A DNA stretch of 64,000 nucleotides from Meishania sp964351985 (GTDB lineage: Bacteria > Bacteroidota > Bacteroidia > Flavobacteriales > Flavobacteriaceae): positions 1-64,000 of the forward strand of contig CAYGPR010000002.1 in assembly GCA_964351985.1 (NCBI GenBank), read 5' to 3'. Positions 34,737 to 43,103 of the stretch are shown in pieces. Both the position numbers and the translations under genes were made by a program. Each line of letters starts with the position of its first letter. The first letter of the stretch is position 1. The notes under the pieces are model-generated. The model did not search any database, was not told the origin of the DNA, and saw only the letters and a program-made list of their open reading frames with translations.

Positions 34737-37700
34737 ATGAAAAGAGCACTACTTATTGGTCTGACCGTTTGGTTTCTTTTTGGCCTATTTTCACTAGCGG
34801 CCCAAGACACCTTCGATGACAAGCGACACCCGAACACAGGTACTGCAAGGTCGATGGCCGGCCCAAAATTCAATACCAAAACATTGAATATCAAAAGCGG
34901 AAAAACTTTGTCAGCAAAGTCTGGCCGTACCCAATTTCAGATGCCATCTGTCTTTAACCTATCTTCTTCGCCGCCCCTTTACACACATAAAGTAATGGGC
35001 AAATCTGAAGCAGGGCTTCCTCTTTTTATCGAGAGCAAGGCAAAGGCCGAAACCGTAAAATTGGTGCAGCGACAGTCGTTGGAAGCGATAACCTCCGACT
35101 ATTTGATGGACGTTAAGGAATTGCTGCGCATCAACGACCCAACTTCCGAGTTCAAGGTCATTGCCAATACTAAGGATATGCTGGGCCAGAGGCATATAAA
35201 AATGCAACAGGTTTTTAAAGGAATAAAAGTTTATGGTAGCGAAGTAATCCTCCATTTAGATAAACAACAACAAGTACGGGGGTTGAACGGTAGAAACAGA
35301 CCGACCCCGGTCTTAGAGAATACGACTCCGAAATTATCAGTGGCGAATGCGCTTGCCGTAACCGAAAATGATTTGGGCAAGAAACTACCGAAAACGACTG
35401 CCGTTAAAAATAATTCCCCTTTAAGTCTTCCCGAACTCGAGGAAGAATTATTGATTTACCACTTTGAAGGAAAAGATGTGCTGGCAAGGCACCTGACCGT
35501 ATACCCGAATATCATGGATCGATGGGAGTATTTCATCGATGCCCAAACGGGAAAGATTTTAGATAAGTATTACCATACCTGTACCTTCCATTTTAATTTA
35601 AATAAAGAGGATGAGCATGCTAAAACAACAACGAGACCGCCGGAAAATGGCAACGGCAACGACCTGAACGGGGTAAACCGTCAATTGAACACCTATAGTG
35701 TTAATGGTACCAATTACATGGTCGATACCTCAAAACCTATGTTCAATGCCGCACAATCTGAGTTGCCGGATAATCCGGTCGGGGCCATAATGACCTTAGA
35801 CCTAAGAAATGAGCCTCCTGAGGAAGGCGTAGAAATCTTTCATGTCACTTCGAACAGCAATACCTGGAACAATGCTACAGGGGTATCTGCCCATTATAAT
35901 GCCGATGTCTCGTACGAATACTTTAGAAATACGTTCAATCGAAACTCCATCAACGGGCAGGGCGGTACGATTATTTCTTTTATAAATGTCGCCGACCCCG
36001 AGGACGGTGGAAGTTTTGAAAATGCATTTTGGAACGGGAAAGCCATGTTCTATGGCAATGGCAGGGTCGCTTTTGCGCCTTTTGCCGGTGCATTGGATGT
36101 CGGTGGTCATGAAATGTCACATGGCGTTATTCAGAATACCGCCAATCTGGAATATCGCTATCAGTCGGGAGCCATCAATGAATCGTACGCCGATATTTTC
36201 GGGGTCATGATAGATCGCGATGATTGGCAATTGGCCGAGGATATCGTAAATACCCAATATTTTCCTTCAGGGGCGATGCGCGATATGCAGAACCCCAACA
36301 ATGGGCGAACCCAATTGGGTGAAAATGGTTGGCAGCCCAAAGACATGACTGAATATTATACCGGTGACCAAGATAATGGGGGTGTTCATATTAACAGTGG
36401 CATACCGAACAGGGCCTTTTATCTTGTCGCCATAGATATCGGAAAAGAGAAAGCCGAACAGATTTATTATAGGGCTTTGGATAACTATCTCACCGTCTCG
36501 TCTCAATTTATCGATTTGCGCTTGGCGATTGTCAGTTCGGCAACAGATCTTTACGGCGAGAATTCGCAAGAGGTCGCAGCTGCGAAAACAGCGTTCGATA
36601 CCGTTGGTATTACCGATGGGGCACCGACCGACACCGATAATGATATTCCCACCGCATCGGGAGACGAATTTATTTTGAGCGTCGATGTAAATGCCAACGA
36701 CCCCAATACACTCTATATTTCAGATACCCAAGCACAGAATTTTGTTCCGGTATCTACAACAGGCATATTTCGTAAGCCCAGTGTTGCCGATGATGGCAGT
36801 CTTACCATCTTCGTTACCGAAAACAATACGGTAAACGCAGTGGTATTGGACCCTAATAATCCTGAGGAATCGGTACTTTCAGAAGAGTCAATATGGGCCG
36901 CGGTTTCTTTATCTAAGGATGGTAGCAAACTTGCTTCCGTTAGAAACGACCAATCGAATATCATCTATATTTCCGATTTAGTATCCGGGGATTCAAGGGC
37001 CTATGAACTTTATAATCCGACCTCGGCCGATGGTGTGACAACCGGCGAAGTATTGTACCCAGATGCTTTGGAGTGGGACTATTCAGGCCAATACCTGATT
37101 TACGATGCCCTGAACCGACTTCAAAATGGCACCGGGCAGGACATTGAATATTGGGATGTCGGTGCGCTAAAAGTATGGGACAATCAAAGCAACTCCTTTG
37201 GCGATGGTAACATTCAAAAAATATTTTCCAATCTACCCGAAGGTGTAAGTATCGGAAACCCATCCTTCTCCAAAACATCGGGAAATATTTTGGCCTTCGA
37301 CTATTTTGATTCGGTGAACGATGAATACCGTGTATTTACCGCCAATATTGAGACAGGGGAGAACACCGTTGTATATCAAAACAATAAATTGGGTTTTCCG
37401 AACTTTTCTAAGAATGACGATAAATTAATTTTCGATAGCACTAACAATGGTAGCGAGGTGATAGCCGTCATCGATTTGGCGAACGATAAAATGAGTCCTT
37501 CCGGCAATGCCTCAGAATTGATAGTTGATGGTCAATGGGGCATTTGGTACACCGTTGGAGAGCGAAGCACCTTAAGTAGTGAGAAGGAAATAACTGAATT
37601 TAGATTTAATGTTACAGATCCAGCTTCCATTGGAGTTATAAGTGGAAATGAAATAAATGTTTCCATTCCGGGCAATATCAATCCCGCCGCCCTTGTTGCT

Positions 37701-38684
37701 AGCTTCGCCCATTCTGCAAAAGCAACTGTTTCTGTGGGTAACACAGTTCAACAGAGTGGGGTGAACGCCAATGATTTCACAAATCCCATAGTGTATACCG
37801 TTACGGCCGAGGATGGTTCGACGAAGAATTTTACGGTAACCTTGGCAGGTGGAACCGAACCAGACCCGAACGATACCGACAATGATGGTGTGCCGAACGA
37901 TTTGGATCAATGTCCGAACACACCTTTTGGCGCCACGGTAGATGTAACGGGTTGCGAAATCTTTTCACTGCCTTCCGATAATTTTAGGGTACGGTCAAAA
38001 GGGGAATCGTGTGCGGAAAGTAATAATGGTAGCATTACGGTCGAGGCGGCAGCGAATTCTAATTATACCGCTACCATAACCGGCAATGGGCTCAATGAAT
38101 CTGTCAATTTCACACAGGTATTGCTTGCTGAGAACCTCGAAGCAGGTACCTATGCGATATGCATCACGGTCGAAGGGCAGACAGGTTATGAAAATTGCTT
38201 TGATGTTACAGTGGTAGAGCCGGAAGCACTTTCGGTCGCTTCCAAAATAGATACGACGGGAAAGACGGTGACTCTACAATTGTCCGGAGGGGAAAGTTAT
38301 TCCATTTCAATGAACGATGAGGTAATTACCACAACGGAATCTGAAGTTACGGTTTCCTTAAAATCATCCTCAACAAAACTGACTGTCAAAACCGATAAGG
38401 ATTGTCAGGGGGTGTATGAGGAAATCATCGATTTGACCGATAAAGTCTTGATATATCCGAACCCGGTAGAGAATGGTGAGATTACTGTTGAGCTCGCAAG
38501 CACTTCTGAACAAGCCATAAAAGTACAGCTGAACAGTTTTGACGGAAGGGCCGTGTTGCAAAAGTCGGTCGAACCGAATACGACAACCATTAAACTTGAT
38601 GCCGATAGCTTGACATCGGGAGTGTATATGTTATCGGTACAAATCGATGGAAGAATAGAAACCTACAAAATCGTAAAACAATGA
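34737..38684 (+). CDS. Secreted M4 (thermolysin-family) metalloprotease with T9SS domain
   Basis: 1315 aa from the ATG at 34737; the frame opens at 34713, but only the later start gives a clean signal peptide. The FTP/PepSY propeptide region is followed by the M4 catalytic domain, with HEMSH and, downstream, the zinc-ligand glutamate in NESYAD. Then come a PD40-like beta-propeller, a cadherin-like/DUF5018 segment and a thrombospondin type 3 loop (DTDNDGVPNDLDQCP). The C-terminal type A sorting domain starts at VLIYPNPVENG. The protein should be exported by type IX secretion and digest external protein. Confidence 0.92.
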   Translation: MKRALLIGLTVWFLFGLFSLAAQDTFDDKRHPNTGTARSMAGPKFNTKTLNIKSGKTLSAKSGRTQFQMPSVFNLSSSPPLYTHKVMGKSEAGLPLFIESKAKAETVKLVQRQSLEAITSDYLMDVKELLRINDPTSEFKVIANTKDMLGQRHIKMQQVFKGIKVYGSEVILHLDKQQQVRGLNGRNRPTPVLENTTPKLSVANALAVTENDLGKKLPKTTAVKNNSPLSLPELEEELLIYHFEGKDVLARHLTVYPNIMDRWEYFIDAQTGKILDKYYHTCTFHFNLNKEDEHAKTTTRPPENGNGNDLNGVNRQLNTYSVNGTNYMVDTSKPMFNAAQSELPDNPVGAIMTLDLRNEPPEEGVEIFHVTSNSNTWNNATGVSAHYNADVSYEYFRNTFNRNSINGQGGTIISFINVADPEDGGSFENAFWNGKAMFYGNGRVAFAPFAGALDVGGHEMSHGVIQNTANLEYRYQSGAINESYADIFGVMIDRDDWQLAEDIVNTQYFPSGAMRDMQNPNNGRTQLGENGWQPKDMTEYYTGDQDNGGVHINSGIPNRAFYLVAIDIGKEKAEQIYYRALDNYLTVSSQFIDLRLAIVSSATDLYGENSQEVAAAKTAFDTVGITDGAPTDTDNDIPTASGDEFILSVDVNANDPNTLYISDTQAQNFVPVSTTGIFRKPSVADDGSLTIFVTENNTVNAVVLDPNNPEESVLSEESIWAAVSLSKDGSKLASVRNDQSNIIYISDLVSGDSRAYELYNPTSADGVTTGEVLYPDALEWDYSGQYLIYDALNRLQNGTGQDIEYWDVGALKVWDNQSNSFGDGNIQKIFSNLPEGVSIGNPSFSKTSGNILAFDYFDSVNDEYRVFTANIETGENTVVYQNNKLGFPNFSKNDDKLIFDSTNNGSEVIAVIDLANDKMSPSGNASELIVDGQWGIWYTVGERSTLSSEKEITEFRFNVTDPASIGVISGNEINVSIPGNINPAALVASFAHSAKATVSVGNTVQQSGVNANDFTNPIVYTVTAEDGSTKNFTVTLAGGTEPDPNDTDNDGVPNDLDQCPNTPFGATVDVTGCEIFSLPSDNFRVRSKGESCAESNNGSITVEAAANSNYTATITGNGLNESVNFTQVLLAENLEAGTYAICITVEGQTGYENCFDVTVVEPEALSVASKIDTTGKTVTLQLSGGESYSISMNDEVITTTESEVTVSLKSSSTKLTVKTDKDCQGVYEEIIDLTDKVLIYPNPVENGEITVELASTSEQAIKVQLNSFDGRAVLQKSVEPNTTTIKLDADSLTSGVYMLSVQIDGRIETYKIVKQ

Positions 38685-39400
38685 GAATCTTAAGAACAAT
38701 TTTAGGGGCTTCCGCAATGATATTGTTGACCGCCTGCCCAGGGAATAAGGATGGGGACTCAGATCTCGATTTTCCAAAATTGCCAGGTGAAGGTGGGGGT
38801 CCAGGTAGCGTTACTTTGGTATTCCCTGAAAACAATTCAGAATGTACCGAAGGTGTTACGGCAAATAATTTGCAAAGCACCATAACCTTTCAGTGGGAAA
38901 CTTCCGAGAATACCGATAGTTACGAAGTGAATATCAAGAATTTGGAAAGCAGCGAAACTATCAAAATTGATTCGAATGTCAATGATGTCGAGATTACCTT
39001 AGATCACAATACCCCGTATGAATGGTTCGTAGTCTCCAAAAAGGAAGGCTCGGAAGCGCAACCGGAAAGCGCAAAATGGAAATTTTATAACGCGGGTGCG
39101 GGTGTCGAAAATTATGCTCCTTTCCCTGCAGATGCGATTGCTCCGACCCGCGGCCAGACGATTGGGACTACTACTTCGGTCGATTTACAATGGGAAGGCA
39201 ACGATGTGGACAATGATATTGAAAGTTTCGAGGTTTTTTTCGGTACCGCCGACAACCCTACCACGAGTTTGGGTACGACCCCTCAGAGTAGTATGAATGT
39301 CAGTGTAATTTCAGGGCAGACGTATTACTGGCGTGTGACCACCACGGACAAAGCGGGCAACAGCGCACAATCTGAGGTTTTTGATTTTAGGGTTCAATAG
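38681..39400 (+). CDS. Lipoprotein with fibronectin type III-like repeats
   Basis: A 239-aa lipoprotein (LLTACPGNK). Two fibronectin III-like beta-sandwich units are visible, one ending in NTPYEWFVVSKKEG and the second in GQTYYWRVTTTDKAGN. The start overlaps the M4 protease stop by 4 bp (ATGA), so it is translationally coupled and may act as a surface partner, inhibitor or anchor for the protease. That role is inference. Confidence 0.78.
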   Translation: MRILRTILGASAMILLTACPGNKDGDSDLDFPKLPGEGGGPGSVTLVFPENNSECTEGVTANNLQSTITFQWETSENTDSYEVNIKNLESSETIKIDSNVNDVEITLDHNTPYEWFVVSKKEGSEAQPESAKWKFYNAGAGVENYAPFPADAIAPTRGQTIGTTTSVDLQWEGNDVDNDIESFEVFFGTADNPTTSLGTTPQSSMNVSVISGQTYYWRVTTTDKAGNSAQSEVFDFRVQ

Positions 39401-39727
39401 ACAAGTGTTACGGGTCAATCCCAATTTTTGGCAAACCATTCGGTAGCCATTGTTGTCGTCGCCTAAAATGGAGTATTCGGGCCACTATAGTATCGCGGAG
39501 AGTAAAGAAAGTTTGTTTCATGTTTGAGTTAGTTTGGTTGAGGCCTCGCACTGAATATTCGGTGTGGGGCTTCTGATTTACATACAAGTTCTTTACGTGC
39601 TCAAAGGCTAAATTTTGGGTATTTCACCCATTTTTTATTCCATTTCAACCATTATTTTAATTTTTTCTTGATCATAGCATGGCCTTTGCAACACAAGAAG
39701 TATGTGTAACGATAAAATGATAAGATT
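39401..39727. other. Intergenic gap, 327 bp, with a long palindromic hairpin
   Basis: No gene. The only clear structure is at 39543-39570, a 14-bp stem (with G-U pairs) meeting in a GAATATTC palindrome at the tip. It lacks a T run, so it is not a classical terminator. The rest should hold the promoter of the small gene at 39728. Confidence 0.55.
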
Positions 39728-39895
39728 ATGAAGACAACACTACTTATTAAGGAGATTTATTTAGAAGGTTTTAGAAACCTGGGAAATTATATCCTAAAGA
39801 ACTATTTAAGGATTTTCGCATGGTTCAGTTTCTTGTTAATAGCAGTTGGACTGTACGCATTGATTTTCAGAATGTCAACGGGATTTGCCTTTTAA
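39728..39895 (+). CDS. Small DUF6747-like membrane protein
   Basis: A 55-aa protein, below the usual ORF cut-off, beginning MKTTLLIKEIYLEGF and ending STGFAF. Its LxxEAFRNL-like amphipathic start, FAWFSFLLIAVGLYALIFR membrane helix and TGFAF end match the short single-helix proteins named DUF6747 in Flavobacteriaceae. Function unknown. A strong terminator follows directly. Confidence 0.8.
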   Translation: MKTTLLIKEIYLEGFRNLGNYILKNYLRIFAWFSFLLIAVGLYALIFRMSTGFAF

Positions 39896-39920
39896 TTAAG
39901 CGAAATGAACACTTTTTATA

Positions 39921-39952
39921 AAAAGCCTTCAACACTAGTTGGGGGCTTTTTT
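39921..39952 (+). terminator. Rho-independent terminator after the small membrane gene
   Basis: A 13-bp stem with two G-U pairs (39921-39933 with 39938-39950) over a 4-nt loop, running into six T. Confidence 0.85.
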
Positions 39953-40012
39953 ATGTTATTGAAAATTCATCGGTATCTTTTCAGTATTTTAGTAACACCG
40001 TGATATTTTTAG

Positions 40013-41470
40013 ATGGAAACAACAACCATAATACTTATTTGCATAGGGGTTTATATGTTGTTGTTGATTGGGTTGGGCCTGTATGCGAATAAAAAAAGAA
40101 CTTCCAATTCGCTTAAGGACTTTTACTTGGCCGGCGGAGATTTGGGCCCTTTTGTTTTGTTGTTGACGCTTTATGCCACTCAGTACAGCTCCAATACGAT
40201 GCTCATCGTTCCGGCGGAGGTGGTAAATCAAGGCATGGGCATGATTCTGGTTTTGGGCTACATGACTGCCATCGTGGTGCTCTATCTGACCTTTGCACCA
40301 CAGCTGTTCAAGATTTCAAAGAAGTATAATTTTATTACTCCGGGCGACTGGTTCGATACACGTTTTAAAATGCCGTCGTTGACTTTGGTGGCCAACTTGA
40401 TACTGGTCATTGTTTCCGTCAACTTTCTATTGTCGCAATTGATTGCCATGGGCCATATCGCGAATGGTATTACCGACGGACAGATACCCTATTGGGCCGG
40501 AGTGGTTTTTTTGGCTTTCATCGTTATTATCTATGAAACTTTAGGAGGAATGCGTGCCGTGGCGTGGACGGATGTCATTCAGGGACTGATGCTCTTGATC
40601 GGCTTGGCCGGACTTTTCTTTATCGTTGTACCCGATGTTGATGAACTCACTGAAATCAGCAACTGGCTGATCGAAAACGAACCGGAAAAAATAGGGGTGC
40701 CTAGTCTCGATTTCAGGATGTATTGGGCGAGTACGGTCTTGATGATAGGGCTTGGCGGTGCCGTGTACCCTCAGGTAATCCAACGTATTTATGCGGCCAA
40801 GACCGTCAAAGTGCTTAAAAAGTCATTAGGCGCCATGGTATTTATGCCCCTGATTACGGTGTTGATTTTATTCTTATTGGGAGTGATCAGTATTCCGTAT
40901 TTTGTAGAGGCATCCGAAGCATCACAAGATACCGTCTTGCCACAAATGCTTCAGATATGGGGCCAAGAGTCGTTGTTGGCATTTGTGCTTATGATTATTG
41001 TGGTATTGGGCTTGCTCGCGGCCATCATGTCTTCTGCTGATTCTATATTATTGAGCTTGTCTTCTATTATTTCCAAGGATATTCTCGGGAAGTCGATTTT
41101 AAAGAATAGCTCCGACCAACAACTTGCAAAAACCGGAAAGATGATTTCTTGGGTCATCATGTTCTTGATCGTGTTGGTGGCGCTACAACCCAAAATTACT
41201 TTATGGGGGCTGATCGAGTTGAAAATGCAGATCATGGTTCAGATTGCACCGTTATTTATTTTGGGCGTACACAGTAAAAGGGTTACTTCTAAAGGTATGA
41301 TGGCCGGTCTGATTATCGGATTCCTATTTTCGATAACCACTTTTTTTATGGGATATAAGACTTTGGGGGGTATTCAATCGGGCTTAATTGGTCTGTTGTT
41401 GAATGTAATCGCATGTTTTGTTTTTTCTCATTTTTTCAGAAATAAGTTAAACGCTGGTTATGAAGATTGA
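40013..41470 (+). CDS. Sodium:solute symporter (SSS family)
   Basis: A 485-aa integral membrane protein with about 13 hydrophobic helices. It has the N-terminal FYLAGGDLGPFVLLLTLYATQYSS region and the sodium-site segment AAIMSSADSILLSLSSI that mark this family. It imports a small solute with sodium. The substrate (sugar, amino acid, carboxylate) cannot be assigned. Its last codons overlap the next gene by 11 bp. Confidence 0.9.
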   Translation: METTTIILICIGVYMLLLIGLGLYANKKRTSNSLKDFYLAGGDLGPFVLLLTLYATQYSSNTMLIVPAEVVNQGMGMILVLGYMTAIVVLYLTFAPQLFKISKKYNFITPGDWFDTRFKMPSLTLVANLILVIVSVNFLLSQLIAMGHIANGITDGQIPYWAGVVFLAFIVIIYETLGGMRAVAWTDVIQGLMLLIGLAGLFFIVVPDVDELTEISNWLIENEPEKIGVPSLDFRMYWASTVLMIGLGGAVYPQVIQRIYAAKTVKVLKKSLGAMVFMPLITVLILFLLGVISIPYFVEASEASQDTVLPQMLQIWGQESLLAFVLMIIVVLGLLAAIMSSADSILLSLSSIISKDILGKSILKNSSDQQLAKTGKMISWVIMFLIVLVALQPKITLWGLIELKMQIMVQIAPLFILGVHSKRVTSKGMMAGLIIGFLFSITTFFMGYKTLGGIQSGLIGLLLNVIACFVFSHFFRNKLNAGYED

Positions 41471-41660
41471 AAAAGTTTTCCCGTTTTGGGTTTGGATTGT
41501 TTATACAGCTCTTTTTGCATTGTCCATTCCGTGGTATCTCCCCAAAAATGTGGAAATGAATTTGGTCATGGGGTTACCATTGTGGTTGATAAGCTGTATT
41601 CTGGCTGTTTTTGCTACTGCCTGTTTTACTACTTACATCATCAATAAATACTGGAAATAA
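41460..41660 (+). CDS. Small DUF3311-like membrane partner of the symporter
   Basis: A 66-aa protein with two hydrophobic helices (about 9-27 and 36-60). The short IPWYLP turn and the overlap with a sodium:solute symporter gene are typical of the DUF3311 group. It is probably a small subunit or stability factor. Overlap of 11 bp implies translational coupling. Confidence 0.7.
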   Translation: MKIEKVFPFWVWIVYTALFALSIPWYLPKNVEMNLVMGLPLWLISCILAVFATACFTTYIINKYWK

Positions 41661-41743
41661 TTGAAGTGCTTTCCTCTGATATGTATGTAAATATGAATAC
41701 CATAGAACTATAGATGCATTTATATGTGAGCACAAATATAATT

Positions 41744-41777
41744 ATTGGAAATAATCCAATTATTTGGATATATTCCA
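41744..41777 (+). promoter_or_regulatory. Twin 13-bp palindromic operators before the Pol IV gene
   Basis: TGGAAATAATCCA (41746-41758, extended to ATTGG...CCAAT at 41744-41760) and TGGATATATTCCA (41765-41777) share TGGA-N-ATA-N-TCCA. They stand 19 bp apart, nearly two helical turns, and end 32 bp before the ATG. They probably bind a dimeric SOS-type repressor controlling the mutagenesis operon. The repressor is not in the window. Confidence 0.6.
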
Positions 41778-41808
41778 TATATTAGCTATCCTGATTTTTG
41801 GGAAGCTA

Positions 41809-43023
41809 ATGAACAAAACCATTTTACATCTTGATCTCGATACTTTTTTTGTATCCGTAGAGCGTCGGCTCGATAATCGCCTAAAGGGCAAACCGATACT
41901 TGTCGGCGGACTTAGTGATCGCGGAGTAGTGGCGGCCTGTAGTTATGAAACTAGGGGGTATGGGATCCATTCGGGTATGCCCATGAAAATGGCGAAGGAG
42001 TTGTGTCCCGAAGCTATTAGAATTAAAGGTAATGCAGGTACCTATAGCAAGCATTCCGATCTCGTTACCGAGATTATCAAAGAGCATGTACCACTTTTCG
42101 AAAAATCGAGCATTGACGAATTTTATGCTGACCTCACGGGAATGGACCGTTTTTTTGGCTCCTATAAATATGCTTCCGAAATACGGCAGAAAATCATAAG
42201 AGAGACCGGACTTCCTATTTCGTTTGGGCTATCGGTCAATAAGGTAGTCTCGAAAGTGGCGACGGGCGAGGCTAAGCCCAACAACCAATTAAAGATCGAT
42301 TACGGACTGGAAAAAACCTTCTTGGCTCCGCTTTCCATAAAAAAAATCCCCATGGTGGGAGACAAAACCTATCAAACGCTTCGAAACCTGGGCTTGAGAA
42401 AAGTACAGACCGTTCAAGAAATGCCTATGGATGTGATGCAGCGCGTATTGGGTAAGAACGGAACCGTCATTTGGAAACGCGCCAACGGCATCGACCATAC
42501 TCCGGTCATTCCGTTTTGGGAAAGAAAGTCCATTTCCAATGAACGCACTTTTGATAAGGATACCATTGACGTTATAAAATTAAGAGGTCTATTGATTGCC
42601 ATGACCGAAAATTTGGCCTACCAGTTACGACGCGGGGAGAAATTGACGGCATGTATTGCAGTGAAGATCCGATATTCCGATTTCAATACCTATTCCAAAC
42701 AAATGCGCATTCCGTATACCAGTGCCGATCATATTCTGATTCCGAAGATATTGGAAATGTTCAAGACCCTTTACAATCGAAGATTGTTGGTACGGCTTAT
42801 CGGAATCAGGTTTAGTCATTTGGTAAGTGGAAATTATCAAATCAACCTTTTTGAAGATACCGAAGAGGCCTTGAACTTGTATCAGGCTATGGATCATATT
42901 CGAAATCGCTACGGGGATAAAAGTGTTGTTCGTGCATCCGCAATGGGAAAAAATACGATAGGTCGAATGCATAATCCGTTCAACGGGCAACCACCGATTG
43001 TGCTGGCGCACCGGAAACAATAA
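41809..43023 (+). CDS. dinB: Y-family DNA polymerase IV (DinB)
   Basis: 404 aa from the ATG at 41809, chosen because MNKTILHLDLDTFF is the normal start; the longer frame from 41764 begins inside an operator. Catalytic acids sit in LDLD (D9, D11) and SSIDEFYADLT. A helix-hairpin-helix stretch (IPMVGDKTYQTLRNLG) precedes the little-finger domain. It performs low-fidelity bypass of damaged bases. It is immediately upstream of a DnaE-type polymerase, the layout of SOS mutagenesis cassettes. Confidence 0.93.
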   Translation: MNKTILHLDLDTFFVSVERRLDNRLKGKPILVGGLSDRGVVAACSYETRGYGIHSGMPMKMAKELCPEAIRIKGNAGTYSKHSDLVTEIIKEHVPLFEKSSIDEFYADLTGMDRFFGSYKYASEIRQKIIRETGLPISFGLSVNKVVSKVATGEAKPNNQLKIDYGLEKTFLAPLSIKKIPMVGDKTYQTLRNLGLRKVQTVQEMPMDVMQRVLGKNGTVIWKRANGIDHTPVIPFWERKSISNERTFDKDTIDVIKLRGLLIAMTENLAYQLRRGEKLTACIAVKIRYSDFNTYSKQMRIPYTSADHILIPKILEMFKTLYNRRLLVRLIGIRFSHLVSGNYQINLFEDTEEALNLYQAMDHIRNRYGDKSVVRASAMGKNTIGRMHNPFNGQPPIVLAHRKQ

Positions 43024-43028
43024 AATAT

Positions 43029-43103
43029 GTTGATAGTTGTCAGTTGATAGTTCATGGTATTTGATGTTCGACCGACAACTACCAACCATCAACTATCAAC
43101 CAT
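43029..43103. repeat. Inverted repeat of GTTGATAGTT units between dinB and dnaE
   Basis: The left arm contains TTGATAGTTGTCAGTTGATAG and the right arm ACAACTACCAACCATCAACTATCAA, with about 30 nt between. The right arm ends at the TTG start of the DnaE gene. It looks like an inserted small palindromic element that replaced the usual ribosome-binding region. Confidence 0.65.

Noticed and set aside
41764..41808. Upstream start of the Pol IV gene
   Set aside because: It begins just before and runs through the second palindromic operator; the ATG at 41809 gives the conserved N-terminus.
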